A stretch of 64,000 bases of DNA from Sinotaia quadrata (GCA_028829895.1 CM054178.1:23913701-23977700); one strand, 5' to 3'; counted from the stretch's first letter, positions 1 through 13,779 are shown. Program-made: numbers and translations. Notes: generated by a model from the letters alone, not told the origin.

Positions 1-1300
1 ATGAAAACAATAGAAGTTTTAATTTACCATTGTTTTATTTACTGTTTAAATTTTACTTATCAAGGAAAATATTTAAATTAGCTCGAGGGGGGGGGGGGCT
101 ATATTACATACGTCTCGGTTCTCATAAATATTTTTTTCTCAAAAGAAATAAAAGAAAAACTACTGTAAATCTGGGGACTCATATGACTAAAAGAAATCCT
201 ATACGCAAAGTTAGTATTCAAATGACACACCCAAAGCCTTTGCTATGAGTCAAGTATGGTCGCAATGATTAAATTGTCATTTACGAAATTGCTTTGTTGT
301 TTGAGTTCTTAAAAAAAACACCCACTCACCATACAAATGACAGCAATACAAACAAAGCCTGTTGTATTCTTTAGAGCAGTTATAAATAAGGCTGCATATT
401 TAAAACGATATTAACTCCTACACTTATAACAACAAGATGTAGCCATGGTTACACAGATTAGCAACCGCAAAGTCTGATGTGAGGGCGGATATACCTCTCC
501 ATTTGCCTCCACCAAACCTTTTTATGGTCCCAAACATCGTATTTACAACGACTTTCTCGATAAAAGTTCGACAATTATTTTTTTTTTTTAAGTTGTCACA
601 AAAACAACAATGTAAATAATGCTCGCAATCAGAAAATGAGTTCAGGTTCGGGGCAGCCTGAAGAAAAGATTCATTATAAATGGCTGTCAAAGTTTAGCTG
701 GATAACAAGTGCTTCTCCCTCGTGGTGGGTATCAAGTTGCGCGCGCGTTTGTATTTGTGTGCGTGTGAGATATTTAAATTAAATAAGTCACGGCGAGAAA
801 AGTGAAAATTGCTTACCGTTAGGTCCACGCATTACATATTTTATACATACATACATAACCACAGGACTGCCCAGTCCATCAGTTGGAAATAATGACGTCA
901 TTGACCGGGCTCTGTGGATTAGGTCAGAGATAGTATAGCAAGGGGATGCGCAACTCTCGCTTGCCTTGTACCGTCTGCTTTAACTCGAGTGCAAGATCCA
1001 TCTGCTCAGTGACAATCGTACAATGTTAATTTCCGGCCGGTGAATAGACTTCGAGATCTGCGAGTCATTTTGTGATGTAGTCTTGGTTACAGAGCATTAT
1101 TATTCAAGTGGGTTTTTTTTATTATCAGAATAAAAGGGTTACAGGAGTAATGCACTTTCAGTAAGCTAGGAAGGAAGCACCTTTCTTTTGTTGTCTTATT
1201 TTTTAAATTCCACCCCCCCCCCACTCCCGACTTCCACACACACACACAAACACACATGATTCAGTTTGAGGATCTGTCGATACTTTTGATTTCACCCCTT
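1..1300. other. Gene-less AT-rich DNA
   Basis: No supported exon. Contains a G-run (87-98), a palindromic CRE-type TGACGTCA (893-900) in a slightly GC-richer stretch (880-1080), and a short C/CA tract near 1210-1255. Confidence 0.5.
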
Positions 1301-1304
1301 GCCC

Positions 1305-1590
1305 AGTCTTTTGACTTCAGCTCAATCGTTGTTCATTGCTTGCCATGCAATCTGTTTACTTCAATCACTGTTCATTGCTTGCCATGCAGTCTTTTGACTT
1401 CAATTCAATCGCTGTTCATTGCTTGCCATGCAGTCTGTTTACTTCAGCTCAATCGCTGTTCATTGCTTGCCATGCAATCTGTTTACTTCAACCACTGTTC
1501 ATTGCTTGCCATGCAGTCTTTTGACTTCAATTCAATCGCTGTTCACTGCTTGCCATGCAGTCTGTTTACATCAGCTCAATCGCTGTGATT
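1305..1590. repeat. Minisatellite, 39/44-bp units, about six copies
   Basis: GTTCATTGCTTGCCATGCA recurs at 1331, 1370, 1414, 1458, 1497 and 1541, spaced 39, 44, 44, 39, 44, which suggests a higher-order unit of one short plus two long repeats. Confidence 0.9.
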
Positions 1591-1988
1591 TTCCTTATTT
1601 ACCATTGCTCACCAGTCATGAAAGCATGCATGCAAACAGTATATTAAATCTACATATTTAAAGTAATACTATAAAGACACACAATTCCTATTTCTATTAT
1701 GACAACTGACAAACAGCAATCCTTTTCAGTTAACTGGCGCACGATTGTTGTGGTAAAGCACTGGTCCAGATTAATTCTTTACTTTTTAAATGTCCACTGG
1801 CTTTACTCATTGCCATTTTAGTTCGGTTCTGGTCAGACTGGACTACGGATGTAAACTGTCTGTAGTAACACTGGCATGTTTTTACTTGGACCACCGTCCC
1901 CACTAAACTTTCTAGTGCTATTGCATCAAACCAGTGAGTTCGAAAATGGTGTAACTAAATGCCTCTGGCATTCTTCGCTTTCTAGAAA

Positions 1989-2086
1989 GTCATGTGAAGT
2001 AATGTGGAGTCATGTGAAGTTATGTGGAGTCACGTGAAGTATGTGGAGTCATGTGAAGTTATGTGGAGTCATGTGAAGTCGCGTGG
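1989..2086. repeat. 20-bp tandem repeat (GTCATGTGAAGTTATGTGGA)
   Basis: Five units with small variants. CACGTG in one copy. Confidence 0.9.
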
Positions 2087-2563
2087 ATCGGGCAAATCCA
2101 AATCCTGCATTATGTAAATTTCATGCCCCTCAATGAACTAAATGTATCCATTAGAAAGGGTTTTCTTTAAAATCACGTGACTTCATTGATTCCGTCCATT
2201 AAACTATTCACGTATAAAATGGGCAGATAAAAAAGCAAACCACGAAGCCTGGAGATTTAGTTTTTTGTGTATTTATGTATGTATAAATTACAAGCAGCAA
2301 ACTATGCTGTACATCTTGTGATTTATCACCTGACCAGGAACCGACAAAGACTCCTTATCAAGATTTACGTCGAGTATACACTTATTGCTGGCCTGAGTTA
2401 TCCCAAATCTTTTTTTTTTCTGGCTTACGGAGAAATTTCTTTTCTCGTATATAGGGTCAGAAAGTCATACACACTGCAATTTGCATCGACTGGACCAGCT
2501 GAACCGCATAAAGATGTAACATACTTATATGATGCTGTTTTAGTTATTAATATCCTGAATTAA

Positions 2564-2835
2564 GGTTAGGATAAAGTTTGGGTTAAGAGAGGTTAATACT
2601 ATATGGGTTTCGACCTGACTGGATTAAAGTTAGGATGGAGTGTGGGTTAAGAGAGGTTAATACTAGCTGGGTTTCGATCTGACTGGATTAAAGTTAGGAT
2701 AGAGTTTGGGTTAAGAGAGGTTAATACTAGCTGGGTTTCGACCTGACTGGATTAAAGTTAGGATAGAGTTTGGGTTAAGATTAAAATTATCTGACAGAGT
2801 TTTGGTTAAGATTAAAATTATCTGGGCTACGATCT
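2564..2835. repeat. 64-bp tandem repeat, about four copies
   Basis: Unit starts GTTAGGATAGAGTTTGGGTT and includes GGGTTTCGACCTGACTGG. The last copies are truncated. Confidence 0.9.
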
Positions 2836-4535
2836 TCTTTTAACTTTGTATACTACTTTACGACTTTAAAGGAGGAGAGACATTATAAAAAATGACTACT
2901 CTCATAAGTTCAATCTGAAAAAGAATGTCAATTTCATGCGGTATAAAGACTGAAATCATTGACGTCACTGATTACATCCCCTAGCTTGCACCAACTTAAA
3001 GTGCGCATAAAATATTTCTTGACAGGTTGGATTCGATTCCGTTAGTTGGCGCTGGAGTTGACACAAAATGCCGCAAACCTCGTAAACACCCTTGATAATC
3101 TTTCAGGTTTACCGCTGACTTAACCGAATTTCATTCACGCTCCAGACATAGACACAGGCTAGTTCGGCACCAACCATTTCGTATCCATCCACAACAGCAG
3201 AATAACAACGGCTGCCGAATTCTAAGCATGCTATTTCAAAGTTTTCAAAGCTCATAAAGCTGTGGCCTAAAGTCCCCTTTTCCTTACATTTAAGGAAAAA
3301 AGCAAATTCACAGATATATGATACATAGCAGTATTTTTTTTTTAATTTGAAAAAGTTGTGTGTGTGCGTGTGTGCCTTTGTGTTGAGTAAAAGTTTGGAT
3401 TAATTCTGCTACAACTATAGTTGGTTAAAAGTGTTTGTGCTACACAGTTTACACTTAAGAATGCGACACCTCTGAAAGGAGGAGGTTAAACTGCACAAAG
3501 TAGCATGTGATAAAAAAAAAAAAAAAGGCGTTTTGCACCAATGTATAAAAGGTCTGCGGACGTTTTTGTGAACATAACTTGCACTTGTTTGAATTATTTT
3601 TTACTTTGGAAAAGAATTGTCATGACTAGTTTTTCTTTCAGCAGTGTTAGACATAACATATTCTATAATTAAAAAAATTACCCAGTTTTATATAGCATTC
3701 TTTCCGAATCAAGTGTTATTTTAAAACCAAGGAAAAGAAATAATTGCGAAATAATATTTACTATTCAAGCATGACTGTCGTCCTTATTTTATTGACATTT
3801 AAATTAATTAATTAACGAAAGATTGCCTCTCTACCTTTCCTTTAATCCCCCTTTCCTTTAATCCCCTATAGTTCTGAAACGCAGTTAAATCAAAGACACA
3901 ATTAAACATTTTATAATAAAGATTCCATACGCGCCACATCACGAAAAGCTTTCTCTTTCTAACACAATGGCTTTCTGCCTTTGAAAGAGTCTCTAGATAA
4001 TATCTATAATTAAATTCAAAAGTGGAGAAATCTGTAAAAATTGTTTACAGTGCCATGAAATGCAAAGCATTTCTTCATGAAAACACAAAACTACCATCCC
4101 ACCCCATGGCAATGTTAACGTTTTTGATCATGTCGCTGCAAATATAGAGTAGGGTGCCTGGCAACAGATCAACAATGCAGTCAGCACAAACAATCCCTTA
4201 TGTAGATTTATATGTTTGGATTTTGACGTTACTGCTAGCAAAGAATCAGTAATTGAAAACACGATACTAACGCGGTAACCAAAAACAGATTCTCACCAAA
4301 AATGTTTACAAGTCATTCGTAACGCCTGTCAAGACAATGAAAATTAAGACGAAGATTCCACACACTGACTGACTAGAATCTTACTGATCATGTATGAGTG
4401 CTGGCTGACTAGACTACATTTGACTGATTAGACCACGGGCTGACTGATCAGACCATATACTACAGGAAGCAAGCAACTATAAGGAACCATTTATTTGAAT
4501 TTTAGTATAAAAAGAAACAAGAGACTATATTTAAA
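2836..4535. other. Gene-less AT-rich DNA
   Basis: No supported exon. One palindromic TGACGTCA at 2960-2967, a short (GT) tract near 3356 and an A-run near 3513. Confidence 0.5.
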
Positions 4536-4539
4536 TTTG

Positions 4540-4815
4540 AGTGTGAAAGAAACCAAGCGACTATTAGGAATTTGATTGTGAAAGGAGCCAAGCGACTATT
4601 AGGAATTTGATTGTGAAAGGAGCCAAGCGACTATTAGGAATTAGGAATTTGATTGTGAAAGGAGCCAAGCGACTATTAAGAATTTAATTGTGAAAGGAGC
4701 CAGCGCCTATAAGGAATTTGATTGTGAAAGGAACCAGCGACAATAAGGAATTTGATTGTGAAAGGAACTAAGCAACTATAAGGAATTTGATTGTGAAAGG
4801 AACTAAGCAACTATG
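4540..4815. repeat. 35-36 bp tandem repeat, about eight copies
   Basis: Unit built on GAATTTGATTGTGAAAGGAG and CCAAGCGACTATTAG. Confidence 0.88.
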
Positions 4816-5096
4816 TGATTTTGTTTTTTCCCCTCCTCACTACTTGTAGAACACATCTGAAGAAATCTAATCTCCTTTGTTTCACATGAAGTTCTATATC
4901 ACACACTAACAGAGCAGAAAACATTCAAACAAACATGCAGTCATATGGAAATCAGAACATTATAAACTACTTATATAATGCATTTTAGTGAAAGCTTGAA
5001 TAAAATAATTATTTGCATCAAAAACAAAAGACAACCGCTCTCTGGTTATTATTAATCTTCCTAGCTTTAAACGCAATTAGAGAGATCCACCCCACT

Positions 5097-5098
<2 letters not shown>

Positions 5099-5142
<44 letters not shown>
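5099..5142. repeat. (CA)n microsatellite
   Basis: About 21 uninterrupted CA units. Confidence 0.97.
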
Positions 5143-5143
<1 letters not shown>

Positions 5144-5389
5144 ACTCCCCCGGCACATATACCCTACCCACAACCTCACTTGAAAGATACCATAAACTAA
5201 ATACAGATCATAAAACGCAAACACATGCGATTTCCTCCTTTTCAGAAATCAGTGAATAAGAATGCAGCAAGAGCTAACACTGTCTGCACATAATCATTGA
5301 ATAAATGTCATTAAATCTTTTTTTTCTGTTCTGTGACTGGACGCGAAAGCCTTCCACTTCTAATTCTTGTTCTAGATGTCATTTTCCAC

Positions 5390-5620
5390 TCACCTGAAGC
5401 TGGCGCGAACGAAGATCGTGTAAGCGCGACCGATTAAGTCCCCTTACAATAATCCCAACCGTGTTCGGGCAACCGAGTCTTTGAAAATTGTTATCAAGGA
5501 ATTAATTACACATACCAAGTGCCTACTCCTGTTTCACCGGCACCGACGTCTGCAAAACCCACACACGGATTACTTCGCCAGCAGAGTTACATCCCCTTTG
5601 CACTTCGTGGAGAGTTGTAT
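5390..5620 (-). other. GC-richer patch with a strong minus-strand splice donor
   Basis: Read on the minus strand, it ends GCTTCAG followed by GTGAGT at about 5390, after CpG-containing sequence. It could be a noncoding first exon of a gene running left out of the window. No frame supports it. Confidence 0.15.
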
Positions 5621-6239
5621 CGAACCTTTTGTGTAAAATAACTAAAGCGTTGAAAGGAACTTCAGGGTTGGTCAATACTCCCGTCCCCACTCAAACCACT
5701 ACTGATTGTTCGTGAATGACATAGCACTATAAAACGACTAATTGTTGGAGCATTAGTTGTTGACTAAAATTGTGACTGTTAGTATTATTCAGAGTTAAAC
5801 TGAATGTTCTGATCGGAAAAGAAAAGAAGCTTTAGTAAAAAGAATGAGTTTGTGGGTACTGGCAATAGACTTTTATTAAAATAAATAAATATGAAATGTC
5901 TTCTGCACTATTAACAATTTAGGTTTTGAAACGCTCATAACTCTACATATAATTAATCTGTATTTATATTACCTCTCCATTTTCTTGGAACAGGATCAAC
6001 GGAAGATTGTAGACTTTTGCTCAGTTTTCTCGAATCTCACAATTGCTGGTATGATCTGCTGCAACAGAACCATCAGTAGAGCAGGTCACCTTTTCGCGTG
6101 AATAGATCTGGAGGCAGTGGTTAGTTTTCTAGTATCGTTTCGTATTCCTTTGGGGCACAATGCCTGCCACTTAGTGACTTTGTGGCCCTCGGGTCCTCTG
6201 TGTTCCAGTTAGGACAGAAAGAAAGACCACAAGAAAGTG

Positions 6240-6960
6240 CCAGTCTTAGTAGATATATGTAAGTACAGATCTAGCACTGATCTGAGTCTCTGTATACTAG
6301 ATCTTGTACTGATCTAGATCTTTGCATGCAGCACTGATTAATATCTGTGTATAAATACTAGCACAGACATATCTAGCAAATCTAGAAATTCTAGCACTGA
6401 TTGTGGTCTCTGGTAATAAGTTCTATTCTGATTTAGGTTTCTCTGTACACGTTCTAGCACTGATCTGACAATAAGTTCTATTCCTGATTTAGATCTGTGT
6501 ATGGGTTCTAGCACTTTTAGGTCTTATATAAGATTTATCATTGATTGAGGTCTATTTGTAACGACTTTGATTAACTAGGTCTATTTGTACGACTTTAGCA
6601 CTAAGATTTTAGTATATGCTCTAATGCTGCTTTAGCCTCTCTCTATTTGTTCTTGCACTGGTAAGTAAGGTACTCGATAACTAGCGTAAAGTCTCTCTAG
6701 AACTCACTTAGGCTTAAGCTTCTGTATATAATATATACACTGGTATGTGTCTCTCTTGAAGTTGACTCAGGTCTTTGCATACAAGTCATCTATCTATCTC
6801 TATAAACTTGCCCTAGCACTAACTTATGTCTCAATAATTTGTCCTAGCATTGACTTAGGGCTTTATGTATGTATATTCATGTCCTAGAATGGACTTAAAT
6901 CTCAGTATATGGCTTTGATATAATACTCCTAAAACCTCTAGACTCACTATGCTAGTTTTT
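6240..6960. repeat. Degenerate tandem array, about 30-45 bp period
   Basis: Recurring CTAGCACTGATCTAGGTCT and TCTGTATA-type blocks over 0.7 kb, strongly diverged, so an old array. Confidence 0.6.
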
Positions 6961-8355
6961 ATATGAAGTAACTTCAACACAGTAGCACTGTTTCACGCTT
7001 TAGTAGTGTTCCTGTCAACCGTTTTGCCCAACAAAACAATATCTAGAACTTTGTGTCCATTGAAAATTTGACTGCTGGGCACACTTAAAAATTGCGAGGC
7101 TCGTGCACACAGTTCCAGTTAGCGAGACACGCACCCTTTCACAGTGAATCAGTTGTTCTGGCATCGCATAGATAAGTGCCCCTTTTGATCATCACCAGTC
7201 ATGAAGTTTGCGTTACTCAGTTTAGCATTCCACTCGCTTACCACGGGAGTAAAGAAATGTTTCAAGTCCGTTCACTCCCAACCTTCAGACGTGACTGAAT
7301 ATATTTCAGGATCTATTTTGTTCTCTTTCAGGAAAAGAAAATGAATGAAGGGTCAGACAGGTACAGAGAAAACTCGGCCCTTCTTGCAGTAGTGACTAAT
7401 GTGTTGCCTTGTCACTGTGTTAGCGCCCTGTGAGAGCAGGCGAACAATAAACCCTCCCCCTGCCCTTGTAGGTGTCACGCCAAATCGCCTGGCGCATAAC
7501 GATAGTGTCGTGTGCAAATATCTTTAAACCTTGTAACATCTCATATGAATGACAGCTGCCAGTGCGACATTTTGTTTAAGTTTTTTTTTTTTTTAATTTC
7601 AATACTGAATTTTCTTTTTACCAGAGTAAAATGACCCAATCTGCTTTTTGAAGTGGCTGAGACACAGGAAGCAGTGCAAACCATTCACTGAACAGTAAAA
7701 CAGATTAAATTAGCACACACTGAATGTGTCACAATTTTGCACAAGTATGTCACGTTTCACGACAGCTGATAATCGCGTTTCATGTAACAGATTTATGGAC
7801 ATCTGAAAGCATGCATACATTAAATTGATCTCTATTTATGAAATATTTCCGTGAGAATATGCGCTTGTACCACCATATTATATAGGGCATTTATTTTTGT
7901 ATTTTACAAGAAAAATATTTATATCAGTGTGTTTTAATTAGTCGACGATTAACTTGGCTCAGTTTTTGAATGAAAGATGCACCTGACAACTGAGGGGGGG
8001 GGGGGGGAGGGGAATGAATTCACAAGAATCACACCGTGCGACTTCTGGACACAGCAATCACCACATGCATGATTTAAGTTATTACGTCACCAGTACTGAC
8101 TGGCAGAACTCTGCTGAGAGCGTTACAGGATGTGAAATTCAAACAGACCTGTGAATTTTGACAGTGATAACTATATGGCGCTGGTTATGAGAATAACTCG
8201 CACATTATTTTCAGGCCAACATTCTGGCACTGGGTTTACCTGCGCATTGTGAACAGCTGTTAGGTGAAATTGACGATTCAACAAAATAGAGGCTAGAGTT
8301 TCTCATTGAAGTAGTCAACACTTTTACCGGTAAACATTAAAGTCCAATCGCCATC
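6961..8355. other. Gene-less DNA
   Basis: No supported exon. T-run at about 7580-7594 and G-run at 7994-8008. Confidence 0.45.
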
Positions 8356-8357
8356 GC

Positions 8358-8690
8358 CTTAGCACTTTGAAGTTAGCCAACAGCAAGAGAGCACTTTGAA
8401 GTTATTTGACACCAGAAGAATACTTTGAAATTATTTGACACCACGATAGCACTTTGAAGTTAGCCAACAGCAAGAGAGCACTTTGAAGTTAGCCAACAGC
8501 ACGAGAGCACTTTGAAGTTAGTTGACATCACGAGAGCACTTTGAAGTTAGTTGACATCACGAGAGCACTTTGAAGTTAGTTGACATCACGAGAGCACTTT
8601 GAAGTTAGTCGACAACGCGAGAGTACTTTTAAGTTAGTCCACAACACGAGAGTACTTTTAAGTTAGTCAACAACACGAGAGTACAGGTAT
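8358..8690. repeat. 29-bp tandem repeat, about eleven copies
   Basis: Unit GAGCACTTTGAAGTTAGTTG plus ACATCACGA, with GCACT at 8536 and 8565, for example. Copies run from GCCAACAGCAA to GTCAACAACAC variants along the array. Confidence 0.9.
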
Positions 8691-9455
8691 TAGCGATTTA
8701 TTACCTCAGATAGTGTAATAATGGTCTCTAGACTCTCACCACGTGACACCTCGAACGATACTCGCGTCAGCACGTCAGTGATACGGTAATCTATATCAAC
8801 TACAAGTTTTCCAAAGAAAACTTACCACAAAAATATATCAGATATAACATATTATTCTTAAAAAATCTTCAAGTAAGGTCCGATCAAGTGACTATGTTAT
8901 ATTTAGGTCAGTGGCTGCATCACAGCCATCAAAGGTTCCGGAATCCTCTCTCATATAGGATTCGATGGAAACGGTCAGGTGTCTGTTTACCTTTGTTGTC
9001 ATCAGGTTTCCGATCCTGACGAATACCACAAATCCACTTTGTTGTTGTTGGTTTAAAGTGTTTGCTCATGGAACAAAATAGTTGTAAGAAACAATGTGCC
9101 CAAGTGCACTAGTACTGCTCTGCTAGTGTTTTCTGTCGGACATCTTCAATACGTATTGATTTACACATAGAATTGTCTGCTTAAAATAATTTCCCCTCCA
9201 CCACCACTCTTATAGACCAACGACAGAAGTCACATGCGATTTGTATTGTCCAGTAAGGCACACAGTTGCTAACTGTGGACGATATCGACAGTAATGCCAG
9301 TAACGAAAAGATCGATGTAGCAACTGCTTTCAGGAAAACTAAGAAAATATTGTAGCAAAAGTGTGTGTTTGCTTCCCCACCCCACCCCACCCCCGACCCA
9401 CAGTTACTCTCCATCTCTCCCTATCCCCTTTCATGCCGATTCCTTGAGCGGTAAC
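8691..9455. other. Gene-less DNA
   Basis: No supported exon. A short CCCCACCCC tract near 9375. Confidence 0.45.
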
Positions 9456-9457
9456 TT

Positions 9458-9750
9458 TTACCATTTATTGGATAGGGCGTGCTGCTTAGTGTCGTGCGTT
9501 TTACCATTCATTGGATAGGGCGTGCTGCCTAGTGCTTGTGAAGAAAACAATGAGAGAAACACTAGGCTGTGTGAATGGCGTGTTGTTCTGATGTAGGCCT
9601 TGTGAAAAAAAACAATGAGAGAAACAGTAGACTGTGTGAATGCCGTGCTGTTCTGATGTAGGCCTTGTGAAAAAAAACAATGAGAGAAACAGTAGACTGT
9701 GTGAATGCCGTGTTGTTCTGATGTAGGCCTTGTGAAGCGGAGATGTGGGT
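9458..9750. repeat. Two adjacent tandem repeats
   Basis: Two copies of TTTTACCATTCATTGGATAG plus GGCGTGCTGC, then three copies of a 62-65 bp unit containing CAATGAGAGAAACAGTAGAC and TGTTCTGATGTAGGCC. Confidence 0.88.
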
Positions 9751-9829
9751 GGGCATATTCATCTTACCTGATTGCTTTAACTTTATGTACACAGAATATC
9801 GCACAATAATGACATTAATATTCGAATTG

Positions 9830-10190
9830 CGACACATGGTAAGCTGTTGCCATCACATAGTAAACTAAATTTCGTATACGACACATATCGTAGTAAAGAC
9901 ACTAATATTCTGTACACCACACATAGCGCGCTAAAGACACAAGAAATTCGAAACACCAGACATGGCAAAAAAAAAAAAAAAAAAAAAAAAAGACCTAGTA
10001 TTTGAGACACCACATATAGCAAACTAAAGACACTAGAATTCGAAACACCACATATAGCATAATAAATTACCATTAATGAGACTCCAGACATAGCAAACTA
10101 AACACACTAGTATTCGAAACACCAGTCATGGCAACAAAAGACACAAGTATTTGAGACACCAGACATAGCAAACTAAAGACCCTAGTTGTG
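9830..10190. repeat. About 40-bp tandem repeat interrupted by poly(A)
   Basis: CGAAACACCAGACATAGCAAACTAAAGACACTAG-like units, about nine copies, split by an A-run at 9966-9990. Confidence 0.8.
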
Positions 10191-10822
10191 ACGCCTACGC
10201 CACTTAGTTAATGGTTATTATTATTAATTAATTACTCATCCATAACTAATTACAAGTGATGGGAATCTTAATTTATGTTATTAATAATTCTCCAGCAAAT
10301 ACCACACGTCTCTCTCGCTTCACGGATATGCGGGCACTGTAAACGTTTTCTCTCTTCCACAACATTAAATACAAGCATTTACCGTCACACAATATTTCTG
10401 TAGGTGGAAAACTTCTTACTAAAGGAGAAGACAAATCCATCTTTAATCTATATTTAGCGAGCTCCCATCCACCCACTTTCTTCTCCAACATAAGGTTATA
10501 AATATGTGTAAGAAGGTCAATAAATTTAATAAATTTATTGAATCAACAATCAAATATACACATAACAAATACAATGAAAAAGATTACTTGACATCAATAT
10601 TTCCATGAAATCACATTCAAATATTTTTATACTACACAGTCTTATATAAAAAAAATACAATTCAACAATTCAATACAAACCACATGATAGTTCTTGTCAG
10701 TGGAAGGCATACATTTTGCCTGGACTCACATCAATAATTATTAAAAAGAAATATATAAAGAAATAAAATCTAAATACAGATGTATGAGGAAGTCTAGTAC
10801 AAGGGCACTTTGACATGGCTAT

Positions 10823-11000
10823 TTATGTCATCAGTAATTGAATTAGATGTTTTGCTAGATCACAGAGAAGAGGGTTAGCTGAAGTAAATGTATTCTTTTT
10901 ATCTCCAGTCATCCAACCCTGGCCTTGAACCATGTCAATGGAAAGTGCAAACAGAAATCCGCACTTCATTGGGAGAATGGCTCTGAAGTCTGGAGGTAAC
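10823..11000 (-). CDS. Weak candidate terminal exon of a minus-strand gene
   Basis: On the minus strand, a frame after TTACCTCCAG (about 11000) reads FRAILPMKCGFLFALSIDMV and on through GQGWMTGDKK to a TAA near 10823. AATAAA lies about 290 bp downstream (near 10530 on the minus strand). The composition looks protein-like, but no family is recognised and no further exon is visible. Confidence 0.2.
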
Positions 11001-11411
11001 TTAGTGTGTAGTTGTGAGTGAGTGAGCATGGGAAGTAACTTTGACCCTTAGGCCAGACTGGCCAGTCTTGCTAAATAGACAAATTAATGATAGGAGCTTT
11101 TCTCACTGGATTTTGGTGCATCTGGATGAAGATGTATAGTGCATAGCGAAGGTCTGGTCTAAATTGTAGAAATAGATCGAGATCTGTATGAATGTATAGT
11201 CTAAGAAAGGCTTAATTGAAAAAAGAGTGAATGTGATTCTGATGTAAAATCCAGGAGGTGTTACAGATGACGTTTTGGTCCTTTTGGCTTTGCTGAGCGA
11301 AAAAGGTATGAGTTGAGCTTTATGAAATTTTATGATTAATACCTTGTGTAAAGTGTAAGCAGGATAATTTGTTATGTATAATATGTATAATCAACCCACA
11401 TTTATTTCATC

Positions 11412-11500
11412 TTAGTGGAATTGTGCTCAGAGAAAATAGATTTAGCCATTACATAAGAGCACTTTATAGCTTGCATATAGAAGTCTCTGATTACTGCAAT
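11412..11500. mobile_element. Short palindromic dispersed element, copy 1
   Basis: Shares with 23946-24032 the blocks AGTGGAATTGTGCTCAGAGA, AAGAGCACTTTATAG and TCTCTGATTACTG in the same order and spacing, with a more decayed left arm. Confidence 0.45.
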
Positions 11501-13425
11501 ATAATTTATTATTTGCTGGATCCATCCATCCATCTGTTTGTTTATCTATCTGTCGTATTGCATTGCATTCTGTTGGTTAGTGGCCCTTTTGGTACATTGA
11601 TGCATCGACCTGTTAGTCTGTATGCTGAGTTCTTGTGAAAGAGGATCTAGACTAGTAAATCATTGAAAGTGTTGGTTGCTTGGTTTTCTATTTTTAGCTC
11701 ATAGTCTCGTGGTGTCGTTGAGTATGTATAGATGATTCCATCGTCTTTAGTTTCGACACCATAAAGTTTGTAGTCGGCGATTAGACTATCATCAGCTTGC
11801 AATTCCTCATGGCTCTTACACTATTTTTTTCATCTTTGTTAAGAGGTCATGGGAGAGGTATAGCGTGGTTGGTTGTATTGTTTCTCCGCCATGAAATGGG
11901 CTTGGGAGTGGGCAGTAGAGCTATTATCCCAGTCTTTCCTGACAACCTGGCACGGGTGTCTTCTGACCATCCTTGTTTCGGTGAACCGCTGAAGAAGGTG
12001 TGGAGCAGAGAATAATGACAACTAATCAGATCAGCTGCTTGAAGTCGAATGTTTTAATTTAGAATGAATGGAATGAGTAAAGAATAGAATTTCCACCGTG
12101 GTTTTCTTACTCTTGAAACCACGCCCATCTCTACCTAGATCCAATCTTGACCCATTCAGATTCAAAATCCATCTAGAAATTATTAATATTTATGACTTTA
12201 TCACGCCTTCCAACCCACATCCTGTCAACACAACTAAGACGACAGATCTAATATTTTAAGTGATACACTACTACTTAGATGCCAGTGATCTAGCGTTCTC
12301 ACGAACAATAACAACAGACCCACCCCGCGGCAAAATTTTCTGCGCATACTCACTCATAATCTCCCCTTTCACTCTTGTCCATTCTGGGCTTTCACTTCAA
12401 AAATAAACTTATTGCAACATATCTACATCATACAAATCACATATCACATCTCATTCAAAAATTATAGATCAAATGTGAAAATTTATATTAAAAATATGTA
12501 GGAGAATTACCCGTCATATGACATTGATGTCTTTGTATTCGCATGATTTGTAACCTATGTCACCTGCTTCTTTACCACCCACTCGTACCATTTCTTTACC
12601 ACTCCCACACACAGCCTCTTTACCACTCACTCGTACCGCCCCTTTACTACTTATCCGTACCGCCTCTTTGTTATTATTTGGCAAATAATATATTTTTCTG
12701 CTTATTTTCTGTAATTACTTCATTTATTGTGACAAATTTGGACAATATGGACAACACGAATTTAGTCATAATGATCTTCTCTGCAGCACACACACATATA
12801 CACACAAACACTTATACACACACACATACAACCCTCCGCCTTCCCCCAAAAGAAAACAAAACAAAAAACAAAACAACCAAAACAAAAAAAAAAACCGCTA
12901 TTGCTTAAACTGCCCAAACCCTACAAACCCTACCGTTAAAGATAAAACATCAGAAGTATAAAGTTATTCATAACAAGTACAAAGCAATTCATAAAAAACA
13001 GTTAATGATACATTTATTTTGTTGCGGTCACCTTATCCCTTAGACAATATCATGTTTCCCCATTTCTTTGTATGTATAAATGTAGAAAACTCAGACCAGC
13101 TATAGAATAGAGTTTTCCTTCCTCTCCACCCCCCGCATTGTTATGGCCTGATAATGATCTATCAAGTCTAACAACTAAATGGGTCAAAATTTTAAATCAC
13201 TTTTGCAATGAAGTCTGCTCAGAGGGGGTCATTTAAATTACCGATATCCGTTTGTGTTTGTTCAGAATACATTTCTACAAGGTTGTTTTGTTCAGTATAC
13301 AACTTGGAAACGCGACACTGTGACACCACTGTTTAGTGCAAAATCACTCTAGCGGAAATCCTTTAATAGGAATGGCATGTTACATTGTTTCATTTATTCT
13401 TCTAAGAAGTAAACAAAGAAACTGT
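11501..13425. other. Gene-less DNA
   Basis: No supported exon. A short CA-rich tract at 12786-12830 and imperfect TTTACCACTC-type repeats at 12570-12665. Confidence 0.45.
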
Positions 13426-13560
13426 CACATATATCTATGACTAATACTGTCACCTATATCTATGACTAATACTGTCACCTATATCTATGACCAATACTGT
13501 CACCTATGTATGAACAATACTGTCACCTATATCTATGACCAATACTCTCACTATTTCTAT
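13425..13560. repeat. About 26-bp tandem repeat, five copies
   Basis: CACCTATATCTATGACCAAT with ACTGT between copies. Confidence 0.88.
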
Positions 13561-13779
13561 AACCAGTACCAATTGTCATTCATTTTTTTTAACCAGAATC
13601 AGAAGAAGAAAAATTGTTTTGCATTTCTACGGATGTATGTATGGCCACTTGAAGAATGGCTAAAAATAAGAGAAATGGATAGTCCATAAAGTAGCCACAG
13701 ATACATGTCGGTAAATATAGAATTGAGCCTATTGCTTGTTTGTATTAACATGTTTAAGTTTTGGCCTACTTCTTATGTG

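Noticed and set aside
9783..10091. Minus-strand frame with poly-Phe and VVS repeats
   Set aside because: Translation of a 40-bp tandem array plus a poly(A) run.
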